Shown here piece by piece: positions 31,745 to 42,815 of a stretch of DNA of 64,000 nt; positions within the stretch are counted from its first letter, which is position 1, and each line of letters begins with the position of its first letter. Origin of the DNA: Cristatella mucedo (taxonomy: Eukaryota > Bryozoa > Phylactolaemata > Cristatellidae). A program made the position numbers and the translations under genes. The notes under the pieces are model-generated. The model was not told where the DNA came from, did no database searches, and saw only the letters and a program-made list of their open reading frames with translations. The DNA lies in assembly GCA_009760855.2 (NCBI GenBank), contig WPIO01000235.1, positions 167,725 through 231,724 on the forward strand, written 5' to 3'.

Positions 31745-33790
31745 ACATAGTGAAGAACAATGATGCAATCTACTGTAATCCACAGCTAAGTCACGTTAAA
31801 TTGCTTTTGCTAAGCTGAACGGGTTCAACGAATTACTGCAATGAACTCTAATTAAGCTAGCAGCGACCAGACGTAAGCGTTGCCGAGCTCACATTTTTTT
31901 GCTGATATTGTAGTACACGTTCGAATTTATCTGTCCACAAAATTTCATGTCGCTTCGCGAACACTCACTTATGCAAATGAGCTTAGATGCCAGACGGCAG
32001 TACTGCTATCTATTCCAGTTCTCGTCAAATCCACCCCAAATCTGCTGCGAACAGCTCCAAAAAGTCTGGAATATCAAACTACGCTACACGCACAATGTAC
32101 CCAGAAAATTTCGCTCGATCCTGCTCACGAGTTCTTTCGAAGTCCACTGAAATAAGAGGGCAGTGGCCCAGGCCAAAACCGCAATCCCCTGTATTCCACC
32201 ATGCAACGAAAGAAATCCTGATCGAAAAGCTTCTTTTTTGATTGCATATGACAGCACATTGTGCGCCAATTGCATTGAAAAAATTTCGCTTGCATTGGCA
32301 CAGCCGTTCTCGTGCAATCGACTGCAGTAGCCCGGGCCAATACCGCATTTCACTTCAATCCACCACATAAAAAGTCCAAATACATTTCGCCGAGCTCCAA
32401 TTTTTATTGCATATTAAAGTGCACCATGCTGTGTGCACAACCACGAACAAAAATATGCAACCTCGCACTGCGGCAATTAGCCGCAATCGCCTGAAATGAC
32501 CTGGAAAACTAGCACAATCCATTATATTCCACTGCGAATCATCCTCAAATCGCCTTCGCGAAGCTCTAATTGACATTGGGTATATGACCAGACTCAGTTT
32601 AAAGTGCATCCACAAAATTTCGCTCCATTGTGCACACGCATTCTCATGCAATAAATTGCAATCGACTGCAACGACACGGTCCCATACCGAAATCCACCTC
32701 GATCCGCTGAAATCTTCGAAACAGCGACCAGAACGCGTACACTGGAAGCCCTAATTATGATTGCACGCTGCTCTACTCTTCGATTGCTGTGTACTTGCAT
32801 AACTGCACTGTAATTGCCTCGGCCATTCTGCGGCAATGCACTGCAATCGACAGCAACTGCCCGGGACAGTACGTCAATGTACCGAAACCCGCCGAAGAAC
32901 GACCAGAATAACTACACTTTAAGCTCTAATAGTGATTGCACGTTGCTCTATTTTTTTCTTATTGTGTAATCCCACAATTTCACTACAATCGCCTCGATCA
33001 TTCGGCAGCAATGCACTGCAATTGACAGCAATGGCCCGGGCCTATACTGCAATCTACAGCAATCTGATGCAAAATCCCATGAAATTTGTTTCGCGATGCT
33101 TCAATTTTTAAGGCATGCTGCAAAACACACTGGTTAAATCAACCACATCATTTTAAGCAAGTTCGCTCGTACAATCTCGGGCAATGCATAGTAATCTGCG
33201 GCTCGGCTCGAAGCAGCAATCCCTTACAATCCGTGGCAAGTCGACACTAAATTGGTATCACGAAGTGCCGATCTTCATCGCATTTCACATTTCTTTGTGC
33301 TAAAAGTAAAATCGTAGGACTTCAAGCTGTTGTACATGTTAATTGTCAACAATGCACGGCTATTGACAGCTAAGGCAGGGACCAATACCGAAATCCGTGG
33401 CAAATTGACGAGAAATAAGCTAGACCAGGCCCCAATTCTCATTCCACGTAACATCTCACTGCCTGAACACATACTTTCAACCAGCTCTGACCGGTCAATC
33501 TTGGGCAATGCATGGCAACGGACGGAAATGGCCCGGGCAAATACGGCAATCCATTATGGTCCATCGAAAATCACTGGAAAGTGACTTTGCCAAGATCAAA
33601 TATATCTCACCTGTCGCAGCCCACTGTATTGCAAGTGCAATCAAATCTTTTCAACCAATCGCGAACGTACAATCGCGAGCAGTGAAAGGCAATCGACACC
33701 AATTTCCTAGGCCAATACTCCAATTTCCGGCAAATTGAAGAGAAACTGGCAGTGCAGAAGCCTCAATTGTCATTAAATATAACATTCAGC
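31745..33790. repeat. Diverged satellite array, period about 170 bp
   Basis: A consensus-like block (GCAATGCACTGCAATCGACAG, then GGCCCGGGCCAATAC-like, then CGCAATCCAC-like) recurs near 32158, 32312, 32470, 32650, 32838, 33008, 33181, 33349, 33505 and 33677. Spacings are about 155-185 bp. Units are heavily diverged outside this core. Short open frames in all directions here are by-products. Confidence 0.75.
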
Positions 33791-34254
33791 TGCTTTGAAG
33801 TGAAGGCAAAACAATCTGCAACGACAATGGAGATTCACTTTCAAATTGAAATCCAGGATACAAAAATTATCAGTTAACAGACATGTTTAAGCTGTGTCGT
33901 CGCTGGACGTCGTTTTGGGAGATTGCACTGCAGAGAGTCCCAGTATCATCACGTGGCTAAACGCACAGAGAGCTGCCGTGGCACTAAAGCCAACCACTAG
34001 CGGTCAATTGACAGGGACGTGGCTGGAGGCCAAGCGATGGCAGCTGAGCCATGGTACGGTTAAACAGCTGATCTGTCACGGAAATCTAGTCGGTCTGCTT
34101 TGCTACAAAAGAAATGAAACGGAGAATGCTGAATCCGCCTCATATCGCAATATGAATGCTAAATCCACCTCCTATTGCTATGCGATGGCAAAATCTGCCT
34201 GCGATTACTATAAGCATACTCATGGTGCCTGAGCACTTAAGCCATGCATTCAAA
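33791..34254. other. Unassigned, includes a 29-bp tandem repeat
   Basis: A plus-strand frame of 112 codons (33894-34232) spans three 29-bp tandem units at 34124-34210. No domain recognised. Confidence 0.35.
34124..34210. repeat. Minisatellite, three 29-bp units
   Basis: Units start at 34124, 34153 and 34182 and share the core AATGCT(G/A)AATCC(G/A)CCT or its variant GGCAAAATCTGCCT. The period of 29 keeps no reading frame. Confidence 0.75.
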
Positions 34255-34530
34255 TGCCGACAGACGAGGTACACTACACCCTTGTAGGTGGCTGCCTTCT
34301 GGTATATATGTCACGACGCTACTCAGACGTGAAGATATACAACTTGAGTTTCCGTTTTACTGGCTATGGACACAGAGCCAGTGATTAATCTGCCTGAGCT
34401 CGTCCACGATCGGCTCCTCCAACTCCGTCGGCTTTTCCACCACCGCCGAAAATAACTAAAGCTGGCACCTCGTGCTAAGTCAAAGGCCGCTGGAGTGGCC
34501 CCATAGGGGCATGTGCCCATGGCGGCTGAG
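34255..34530 (+). repeat. Dispersed repeat, uninterrupted copy
   Basis: Matches 52995-53395. Landmarks are AATGCCGACAGACGAGG / AATGCCGACGAACGTGG, AGAGCCAGTGATTAATCTGCC / AAGCCAGTCACGTATCTGCC, GCTGGCACCT(C/T)GTGCTAAGT and GTCAAAGGCCGCTGGAGTGG. Possibly LTR-retrotransposon sequence, but no terminal structure was found. It preserves the site where the hAT element at 53180 inserted. Confidence 0.6.
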
Positions 34531-35065
34531 TGATGAAGAACGAAGCCCACAGTTGCAATGACGACGGCTGCATTGTATCGTACGAAGGCAAGGCAAGCGA
34601 GAATTCGTACAGATGTAGTAGCCGTCGAGTGAGCAGCTCCGGATCGCGTGGAGAGAGGTGAAGAGGAGCAGGAAGGAAAAAGAGAAAGGGGATAGCGTCC
34701 ACACAGGGCCGGCGGTGGACAAGCAGACAGTTGGTCACTGCAGGACTATCGGGTCGCTCAACCGTGGGTGATCCCTTGCAATTAAATCCGGCTTCGCTGT
34801 AACGGCCCGACTGCAGTGCCTAACGAACTGGTAGGCAACGCAATCATTGGCCGGGCTGAGAGGTGGGAGTGGCCAGGCTCACACCGCCGTCAAGTTTTTA
34901 TTGCCTAATTGCGACATCTAAGCCCGTTCGAAGTAGATCCTTAATTCTAGACGGATTGAAAAGGCCCGTGGAATGGTCCGAAGCCTACACATTTCCAGAC
35001 AGAAAGATATATTACTGTTGAAATACTTCAACCATGGGTGCTGGGTAGCAGGCTTTACTGAGCTA
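34531..35065. other. No recognised gene
   Basis: GC-richer stretch with overlapping frames on the minus strand (34475-34738) lacking recognisable domains. Probably repeat-derived. Confidence 0.35.
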
Positions 35066-35067
35066 AG

Positions 35068-35333
35068 CTAAAAATAGGATAGGCAGTAGAGACAATTGAG
35101 TTTATAAGTATAGGCGCGTCTAAAAGATAAAGAACTTTGTACATCTGATATCTGCAGACAAGTCTTTGAACGTTCACCACGTCTGATGAGTTCGATGTTT
35201 AGTTGCTGTAGCATGCTTCTGGCTGCATCCTCGCAAATCCTGATCATTGGTGTCATGCAGTAGAGCTCATTAATCGCCGAGGCCAGCTCGACGGGTGCAA
35301 GGAAATCTAAAAGTACTCTGGCCAAGCCGGCCT
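35068..35333 (-). CDS. Possible small exon of unknown function
   Basis: The minus-strand open frame runs from an acceptor-like CCGCAG (right end) to a stop at 35068. It reads VLLDFLAPVELASAINELY and DAARSMLQQLNIELIRRGER. Composition and amphipathic helices look protein-like, and the ARSMLQQL...RRGE pattern faintly recalls the second half of a CARD. It opposes the CARD exons in strand and has no recognised neighbours. It may equally be chance. Confidence 0.25.
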
Positions 35334-35481
35334 GCGGAGGGTGCTACTAGTGAGGTTCCAGACGCTCGACTTCGGTGGGCACACGGCTCCAGACGCTCGG
35401 CTGCAATTTGAATATTAGGCTTGACATTCGTTCCTCAAAGGTCATGAGAGTAGTAATTGCTTGATAACTGAAATCGTTTGC

Positions 35482-35953
35482 TGACCCACAAGGACCGCCG
35501 CGGCTTGGCTCCTTCGTACCTAGCTGAACTGCTGCATCAGCTTCAGCCTGTTCACGCCCTCAGGTCCTGTGTGGACAATACATTAGCTGTCCCATTCCTC
35601 CGCTTAAAGACCGTTGGCGATAGAAGCTTTAGCTCTGCAGGTCCTAGACTGTGGTAATTGCTTCCACAATTCTTACGCAACGACAACTACTCTCCTACTG
35701 CCGGCTATGGCACATCCTTTTCAGCGGTCCTGAGATGCTACTTGTATGCTACTCACTACCTCAACTGCTCTCCTGACTCTGCTATGCTTCCCACTTTTTC
35801 TTTGTTGCGTGAGACGAAGTCTGTTGGCTACCGAATGCGTACCGAAAGCCGCTTAGGCTGTTAGTGAGCTATACCAAAACTGTCCTACGTAACACCCACA
35901 TGGTCTTTATGACTTTGTGGAGTTACAGACGGAGATACATTACATTACATTAT
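35482..35953 (+). mobile_element. LINE-C 3' end
   Basis: Begins CCACAAGGACCGCCGCGGC, continues with LRSCVDN and VGDRSFSSAGPRLW-like coding (a TGGTAAT replaces TGGAACT near 35652), and ends with ATTACATTACATTA. It is more mutated than the 24334 copy. Confidence 0.82.
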
Positions 35954-36119
35954 CCAGGGTGTAGTGGCTCAGCGGCTTCAAGAAACAAATAATTAAGCCA
36001 TTTCCTTCTTGTATTCTGTTCTGATTGCCATTTATGGACAGGCGCTTGCTAGGACGCCATCATGTGAGTGTGTACACAGTACGGTATACCTTGATTTCCA
36101 TTACAAACTGGAGCTTGAC

Positions 36120-36725
36120 ACAATCTGTTTCTATTCGTTTTGCTGTGGGTGCGGACGGTTGGAGGATTACAGGATTGGCCTGCGATACTGCAGTCGATTG
36201 TAGTGCATTGTACTAGAACGGACATACCGATGCAAGTGAAATTTAATGAGAAGATATGGTCGTAGAGTGTTATTTTATATGCATTCAAAAAGGAGCTTTT
36301 TGAACAAGACTTCTATCGTTTGGCTATGGAATGCAGTGGATTGAGGTGGATTTTAGTAATGGCCCATTTTGTTGAAATGTTATTTTAGTGGACTTCATGA
36401 GAAATCGTGAGCGGAATCGTGCGAAATCTTTTGGGTAAATCGCACACGTAGCATATTGTGATATTCCAAACTTTTGGAGCTTAGCACAGCTGACCTGTGG
36501 TGGATTTGTAAGGAACTAAAGTGGATTATGGCGGATTGCCAGACAAGCCTCTTGTCCTGAACTCATTTGCAAAAGTGACCATATGCACTGTGAAATGAAT
36601 TTTGGCTGATAGATAAAATCGAATATATACTACAAGATCCGCCTAAAATTCGAGCTCGGTAATGCCAATATCCGGTCAATGTTAGCCTAATTAGAGTGAA
36701 TTGCGAGGGATGCAGTAATTCGTCG
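36120..36725. repeat. 170-bp satellite, inverted orientation
   Basis: The complement of the satellite core recurs at 36150-36212 (GGATTGGCCTGC, CTGCAGTCGATTGTAGTGCA), 36325-36390 (GAATGCAGTGGATTGAGGTG), 36488-36547 and 36665-36722. Spacing is about 165-175 bp. Confidence 0.6.
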
Positions 36726-36734
36726 AACCCTAGA

Positions 36735-36950
36735 GCAGCTGTGCACCTTGGTTACAGGTGAATATATCCGGTGTATCTGTACTTGGCCGGGGTATTCGGG
36801 GCCAGAGGTGCACTTCCTTACCATTCTGCACGCCCTAGAGAACGGCCTGGAGGAACTCCAATTGCAGGGTGGACGTTTGCTTAACTTCTTATCAATAGCT
36901 GTGGGTATTCCACTGGTACCATCACTGTGACAACCATTGGCTGTCCTTGG
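36735..36950 (+). pseudogene. Harbinger-like transposase remnant
   Basis: The frame reads CTWPGYSGPEVHFLTILHAL followed by ENGLEELQLQGGRLL. The order resembles the WPGS-HD-RV-----L---LE------GGYLLGDSAYP block of DDE Harbinger transposases, but the catalytic aspartate positions are lost. Decayed and short; assignment is tentative. Confidence 0.4.
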
Positions 36951-37840
36951 ATAAGCTACTCAAAACAGTACTCCCTTAGCATTAGGTGCTCAGTCGCCAT
37001 CAGTCAATACCTACCGGTTAACCTTCTTATGTGTGTCAGCAACAACCTCTATGCATGCTGCTCTCGACACTGCAAAGAGTTCAGCTATCAAACCTCCGAA
37101 CCCTTATTTTTGAGCTGATTAGCACTCATGGCGGTAGGAACTCACTCATAGCACTTCGGTGCGTTTAGGAAAGCTGACCCCTGAGCTTTACGAAGGATTC
37201 CAAACTTGTGTAGGATCAATGTCTGCCTGGCTGTCTACGTGCAGCTTAGCCTGGCAAGCCACTTTATGGTCGAGCATCTATGGCCTCAGCAAGATTTGTT
37301 CGCTAAGATAGAAGTGAGTGACCAGTGTGACGAATCGTTCCCCAGAGACTCGGTTAAAATAGCAGAGACAATTCTACCGAAGTCTGCTTACCTTGACCAG
37401 ACGCTCCACGCTCAAAGTTAGCACGAAGAGGAGTAATTCTAAAATACGAGCAGCGCGTACTTGCCTAGTTTGAAGTTTTCCTGTAAGAGCTTAGCCAGTC
37501 TGTCACTATTCACTTCAGTGTGGTTGACGGGGGGGGTGGGGGCTCTATTAGGAGAGAGAGAGAGAGAGAGAGAGAGTAGGAGTTTTCTTGGTCGTGGTTG
37601 AACATCATAACTAGAAGCTCAAAAAGTGCCTGAATTAAGAAAATCGTGCGTAGAATTAGGTATATAAAAATAATATAACGTTCACTCTCTGAATGAGCGC
37701 TAAATCTAAGCTTCGTGGCCGTGAAATTGTTGGTACTGGCTCTACTGGGCTAGTAGCCTTCTGACAGACTGTGAGACAAGCATTGCATTCAATAATTTTT
37801 AGTTATGGGGTACCCACTTTTCTTTGATAGCATTTTTACT
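36951..37840. other. No recognised gene
   Basis: Short frames only. A poly-G stretch followed by (GA)n lies at about 37528-37576. Confidence 0.35.
37528..37576. repeat. G-rich tract and (GA)n microsatellite
   Basis: GGGGGGGTGGGGG followed about 15 bases later by GAGAGAGAGAGAGAGAGAGA. Confidence 0.85.
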
Positions 37841-37844
37841 AATG

Positions 37845-38032
37845 AGCCGTGATGGCACACTAGGTAAGGCGGTTGCTTTCACTACCTCGGTTACGAGGTC
37901 GTGGGTTCAATTCCTGCGGCGGGTGATTCTTTATCGCCACTGCTAGCGGTGGTGATAGCCGTAAAGGCTCTTTTGTCGCTGTACAAGAGGAGGCTGTTTA
38001 ATCAGCTAGGATTTTATTTATTTATTTACTGT
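37845..38032 (+). mobile_element. SINE-2 copy (tRNA-derived)
   Basis: tRNA-like head GATGGCACACTAGGTAAGGC (A box) and GTGGGTTCAATTCCTGCGG (B box, 37901-37919). A body follows with a hairpin (GCCACTGCTAGCGGTGGTGA) and AGGAGGCTGTTTAATCAGC, ending in a (TTTA)n tail. Best copy of this family, with minus-strand copies at 42640 and 53420. Confidence 0.82.
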
Positions 38033-38074
38033 AGCATGCTGGCCGAAGCACTTCTACTGAGTACCGAGGTACTT

Positions 38075-39650
38075 CTTTGCGGTTGCGAGCTCGATACCAT
38101 AGATGTCACTAACCCTTGGAGATATATTCTCTTGCAGTGCGTTCTAAAGTGTCTGTGTAGAGATTGAGGTCAATGGTGTCGCTATGCAAACGTACTAGAT
38201 CATTACTATTTATTTGCTTCTTTTTGCATAAGGCACTAACGGATTGTCAGTTTCAGGTTTAAAACCATCGATCTGGGTTTGAAAGGAGGGTAAATTAAGT
38301 ACCCAGAAATTGAACAAACTTTAGGAAAGGCTTGCTGTCTTTTATACAGATTGAAGATTTAACTAACTATTTCTGCGTCTTTAAATTTTTTTTCTTTCGG
38401 CAGTGTCGTCTTGTATCTTTTAGCTTAGCTAATAAGACTACTAGCCTTGCTAAGTTGGTGTTTTTCCAGCAGGTTTTCTACGAACTTAAACGTTTATCCT
38501 TCGCAGTGTAAGTCACTTCTTTGTGCTTTCTTTCGTTCCTGCTTGGCGTTCCTGTTGCTTTCTATGTTGCTTCACTGTACTGCATTCGTGAGCTAGACCT
38601 TGAGTCACAATCCTATCGCTTATTGGACAATTCTATCTTCAAGGTCCTTGCTCAATCGATGATATTGAGATCGTGAATGCGTACTTCCAACGATCAGGTA
38701 ACAAAATAGTTTTAATGTATTTCTACCAGTTCATTGTTTAACCTTACTCAGCGATTTTCAGCCTCTGCTGTACAGAATGCCACATTTTGCCAAAATTTCA
38801 AAGCATTGTTTAGGGTTTAGAGTTTTAGCCCTTATATTTAGGGGAGCTTCCACAAATTGCTATCGTCGCATAGTGAATGCGATTATGGCTCGCCAGCACT
38901 GATTGCTTGGTTTGGTGTAAATGATTGGCTTGTCTGTACGGGGGAATATGTATGCGGTGGCCTCATACTTGCATCGTGCCTTCCAAAACATCTGCTGCGC
39001 CGGTATGTCTCATTTTGACATTTCAGCCTAGACGTCAATTCCGTACAGGGCTTGTCACATCTAATATTCAAGGTCGAGAGCACCTAAACCTAAGCTTCTA
39101 TCATTTGAATTGCTACCTGAAAAGGTAAACGTTAGGTGAAATTAATAGTGCTCTTTCATTTACTGTTTGGTTTGGCCGTCGTCCAGTACTCATTCGTTAG
39201 TGATCACTCCCATGCAAATTGAAATACATGTTAATACTGAAATTTCGTTAACAGCGTAACCTACAGCGATTATTTTATGATTTCGTTGAGACGATCTTGC
39301 ATATGCCATAAAAAAGTAGGAAACTAATTCTCCAAGAAATCTTTCAGGCTGGGCTGTGGCCTAGACGGTTGCATCTGTTCGGCAATGGATAATAAAAGTG
39401 AATTTGGGTCGTTGGCTCGAGCCCGCCTGCAAATGTAAAGCGCCTGGAGATTGATGGGCTTCAACAATAATTGAGATATACTGGTAGGACTGGAATTTTA
39501 AAATATAAGCGTCGGGCAGCTGCCGTTTGAATGCGAGATTGTGGATGACGGCGTTCCGGGTTTACCTATCAAATATCAGGCTGCTTCGCATTCGGATTCT
39601 GCTCTTAGTGACTTACAATGGCCCGTCTCAGAGAGTGGCCTGGTATTTTT
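38075..39650. repeat. Diverged direct duplication, copy 2 (empty site)
   Basis: Partner of 15360-17345. At about 38733-38750 it reads ACCAGTTCATTGTTTAACC across the point where copy 1 carries the LINE-A insertion. It includes a SINE-like element (39350-39480). Confidence 0.75.
39350..39480 (+). mobile_element. SINE-like element inside duplication copy 2
   Basis: tRNA-like head GGGCTGTGGCCTAGACGGTT, B-box-like GGCTCGAGCCCGCC (39415-39428) and 3' part GTAAAGCGCCTGGAGATTGATGGG. More compact than its partner at 16962. Confidence 0.55.
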
Positions 39651-40704
39651 CCCTTCCCGGGTTACGACATTTCCTGAACCCCATGGGGTAGGGCATTTTC
39701 TCCCTTCTCACATAGAAATGCCATGATATAACTGTCTTGTTTACATACCTTGTAAGACTATTATACAGTATATAATATATAACATAGTCCTAAATTATAG
39801 TCAAACTTGAAGTAACCGTTACTATACAGCTGGCTGTCTTCTGCTGTGTGCATTCCCATCTTATCCGATTCGTCTTTTCCGCCTTCTTGGTATAAGAATA
39901 GCCGTCATAAAACAACTCAACGGGCGCTTGGAGTACAGTTGATAAATTCCACCGTGATATCGTTAGGCATGTTCGTCTTAGTCATTCGTAAATCTGATCG
40001 CATCATGTTTCTATGCGGTAATATGGTATTATTTATACCCATTTTCAAGAACACAGTTCGCACTTTGCTGCCGATTATTCGTATGATCGTGCACAGAGTA
40101 GCAGCCCACATCGATATCGCTCGCAGGGAAATCGTGCTAGCATAAATCAGTCGCTTGACATATTAATCGCCGTGGATTGTTTGCATCTCCTTTGCTTCCC
40201 TTTAATCTTTTGAGCATAGCGGAATAGTGACCTATATATACTAATATGCGTTGATCGGTGTAGCGTTATTATTTGCACATTTTTATTGCTCGTTTTTTGT
40301 GCTTGATGTGATAGGTCCATCAGTAGTTGATTGAGCAAAACATCAAAGTACGGTTTCTTATTATACTACTTAAATGGAATGTGTAGTGCAAGGCCAGCCA
40401 GTGAATGTGTCATGCGGAATTAACAAAACGTACAATTATGATGATTTTATTTTATTTTTCATATCTTATTCTTAGTTATACATTCATCTGCATAGTGGGG
40501 ATATGTCCTACCGCGGGTGGGGGGCAATGTCGGGGGGATGTCCTTGGGTTCATCAGGGTGGGAAATGTCCGCGGGAAATCTCTTACATTCCTATGTAACA
40601 GAGCAGCACCAAGTTTCGAGCAGCAATACAGCTTGATAAAGATTCAGCTCTACAAGGGTGATATAAAAGTTATTTATGTAAATATAAAGGTATTTTTAAA
40701 GTAT
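39651..40704. other. No recognised gene
   Basis: AT-rich. A plus-strand frame of 99 codons (39846-40145) and one of 105 codons (40405-40722) show no recognisable domain. A G-rich patch lies at 40497-40570. Confidence 0.35.
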
Positions 40705-40707
40705 ATG

Positions 40708-40780
40708 AATAAACGTGCATAGAAAGAGATTGAATTCTCTGAGGGCACTGTTACAAATGCGTTATCACTATTATTATTAC
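40708..40780 (+). mobile_element. LINE-A 3' tail fragment
   Basis: GTGCATAGAAAGAGATTGAA, TTCTCTGAGGGCACTGTTAC and CACTATTATTATTAC match the LINE-A 3' hairpin and tail. Confidence 0.65.
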
Positions 40781-40784
40781 AAAT

Positions 40785-41010
40785 TAATTATAAATATATA
40801 TATGTATATATATATATATATATATATAATATACAATATATATATATATATATTATTAATATATATATACAATATATATATATATACAATATAATATATA
40901 TATATAATATATACAATATATATATATACAATATAATATATATATAATATATACAATAATATAATATATAAACAATATGCAATATACAATATATATATAT
41001 ATATATTATT
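40785..41010. repeat. AT satellite-like tract
   Basis: About 220 bases of TA runs separated by ATACAATATA units; nearly pure A and T. Frames encoding Ile/Tyr strings across it are artefacts. Confidence 0.92.
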
Positions 41011-42416
41011 CCAACTTAAATGCATAGGTTTAAATCGTTTATGAACAAGTTTTGTTTCTTGGCATGCGTGTTCTCATGAAAATGGCCTCCTTTGGCCATG
41101 CTTACACGTGATAGTAGTACAATAGCGTGTTTTCGCATCGGAAGTAGAAAGATTCCCCTGTCGCGCATACACGTATTTAATTAATCACGTGTAAACAGAT
41201 CGCTTGAAAGTTCGTGTTCTAATTAAGCAGTAATACATAGTTGATAATTACTTAACCGAAGCATTCTCATTTGCTCGTGCGTTTGGGCTTTCAAAGATCC
41301 CAGTGACACTGTTGCAGGGGTGACGGCAAAACCAATCGCCCACGAAGTAACCATGGATTGTGCAGCTGTGCATAGTGTGGGGTTTATTGACGATATAGTT
41401 TTGTAAGACGTGGCAGTACTCGCGTTGAGCTTGCATATTGTGTGTGCCTTAGTTCCTGCCGGTGCCTGGCACCCTGTGAACAGTCAAAAGAAATGACGTA
41501 GAAATTACGACATCTGTTCCCCCATTTCCGCCGAGCACCCATAAATACGAAGTAATATCGCACCGTCAAACTCTAAACGACGTGCCTGCTAAACTAAGAA
41601 CGGGGACCATATTATACGTTGAAGCCTCTAACTGAGGTGCTTCTTTCGAACGCGTCGGAAACAGCATTCTGCATGGCATTGTAGACGTGAGTTAAGGTAA
41701 TGACTTTAGTGTTCGGGCCAATTTTAGATAATATTGTCTTATATGACAGCTTGTCGTACACACGTTTGCGTTACTCGGTCTTTCCGTATTCTTATATTTC
41801 GTATGAAGATGAAATGACAGAAAAGCGGGTGCCACCTGATGCACTGTGTGTAGCTTGTGGATGCACTTTGTGCTTTGTAAGAATTGGCAGTGCATAACCG
41901 TGCCCCATGAACTATTAATAACAGATATTCCCTAGTAAACAGCCAATGAACGCCACTCAGGTCAGGCGGTACTGCGTCTGTCATTAAACCACGAGAGTGC
42001 GAGCTTACAGTCTCGCCATTGTTCAAGTAGCCTTTAAGCGACTCTGCTAAAAAGTGCCGTAACTGTGACTGCACTCAGCACTGCACCGGCTTTCCCTACC
42101 TAAAACCTTTCCGTAGCCAACTCTCTCAGGTTCATCTTGTGATGACTAAGGCTGCAAGACTAGTACAAAACTAACTGGAGTCCAAAGATTCGTCTACTTT
42201 GCTGAAGGAGCTTCAACTTCCTCCAGTTGGTCAACGGATATGTAACAAAGTTCGGACACTCCTCCACAAAGCAATGCACCTTGTTTAAGCCTCCTCTTAC
42301 TGTGGTGGCATATATAGACGATACATTTTTGTACAGTTCTTTTCTTAAAGACTCTTTGTGAGGAAAGCTTTTTTTGCCAGACTAAGATTTTAACATTCAC
42401 AACCATCATTTTTTAC
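41011..42416. other. No recognised gene
   Basis: Short frames on both strands (up to 111 codons, 41739-42074 minus) without recognisable domains or repeat matches that I could see. Confidence 0.35.
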
Positions 42417-42605
42417 CTATGACATCTACTCTCATTCTGCCGACTGTGGCACGTCCTTTTCAGCTGTATTTAGCTGCTGCTTACATGCTTTACGCTACTC
42501 TTATCTCGGCTTGATTATTGTAATTCTCTTTTGGCTGAGCTACCAAAGAAAGCAACTTGGCCACTGTGAATGGCTATGAATACAGCTGCAAGGCTGGATT
42601 CAGTC
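42417..42605 (+). mobile_element. Scrambled LINE-C fragment
   Basis: A C-terminal block (CATCTACTCTCATTCTGCCG, CACGTCCTTTTCAGC) is followed by a block that normally lies upstream in the element (CTTGATTATTGTAATTCTCT, CTACCAAAGAAAGC). The order is therefore reversed relative to intact LINE-C. Confidence 0.6.
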
Positions 42606-42639
42606 TCAGATGTTTGACTGAGTGTCTCCATTGGTAAAA

Positions 42640-42815
42640 GAGGCTAGAATAAATAAATAAAATAAATTTTAGCTGAATAAACAGCCTCCTTTTATCTAGC
42701 AACAGAAAACCCTTTACGGCTATCACCACCGCTTGCAGTGGCGATATAGGATCGCCCGCCACAGGAATCGAACCTACGACCTCGGGAACGAGGTCGTGAA
42801 AGGAACCCCCTTAGA
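42640..42815 (-). mobile_element. SINE-2 copy
   Basis: Starts with the AAATAAATAAAATAAA tail complement. It then has GCTATCACCACCGCTTGCAG, AGGAATCGAACCTACGACC (B box complement, 42763-42781) and a degraded A-box end. Confidence 0.78.

Noticed and set aside
32079-32651. Several overlapping frames of 70-98 codons
   Set aside because: They fall across the 170-bp satellite on both strands and do not persist in the same frame from unit to unit.
31745-33790. CRISPR-like array because of regularly spaced repeats
   Set aside because: Units are about 170 bp, highly diverged and lack short identical repeats with unique spacers, in a clearly eukaryotic sequence.
40777-41025. Two Ile/Tyr-rich frames resembling membrane peptides
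   Set aside because: Translation of an AT repeat tract; no start context, no complexity.
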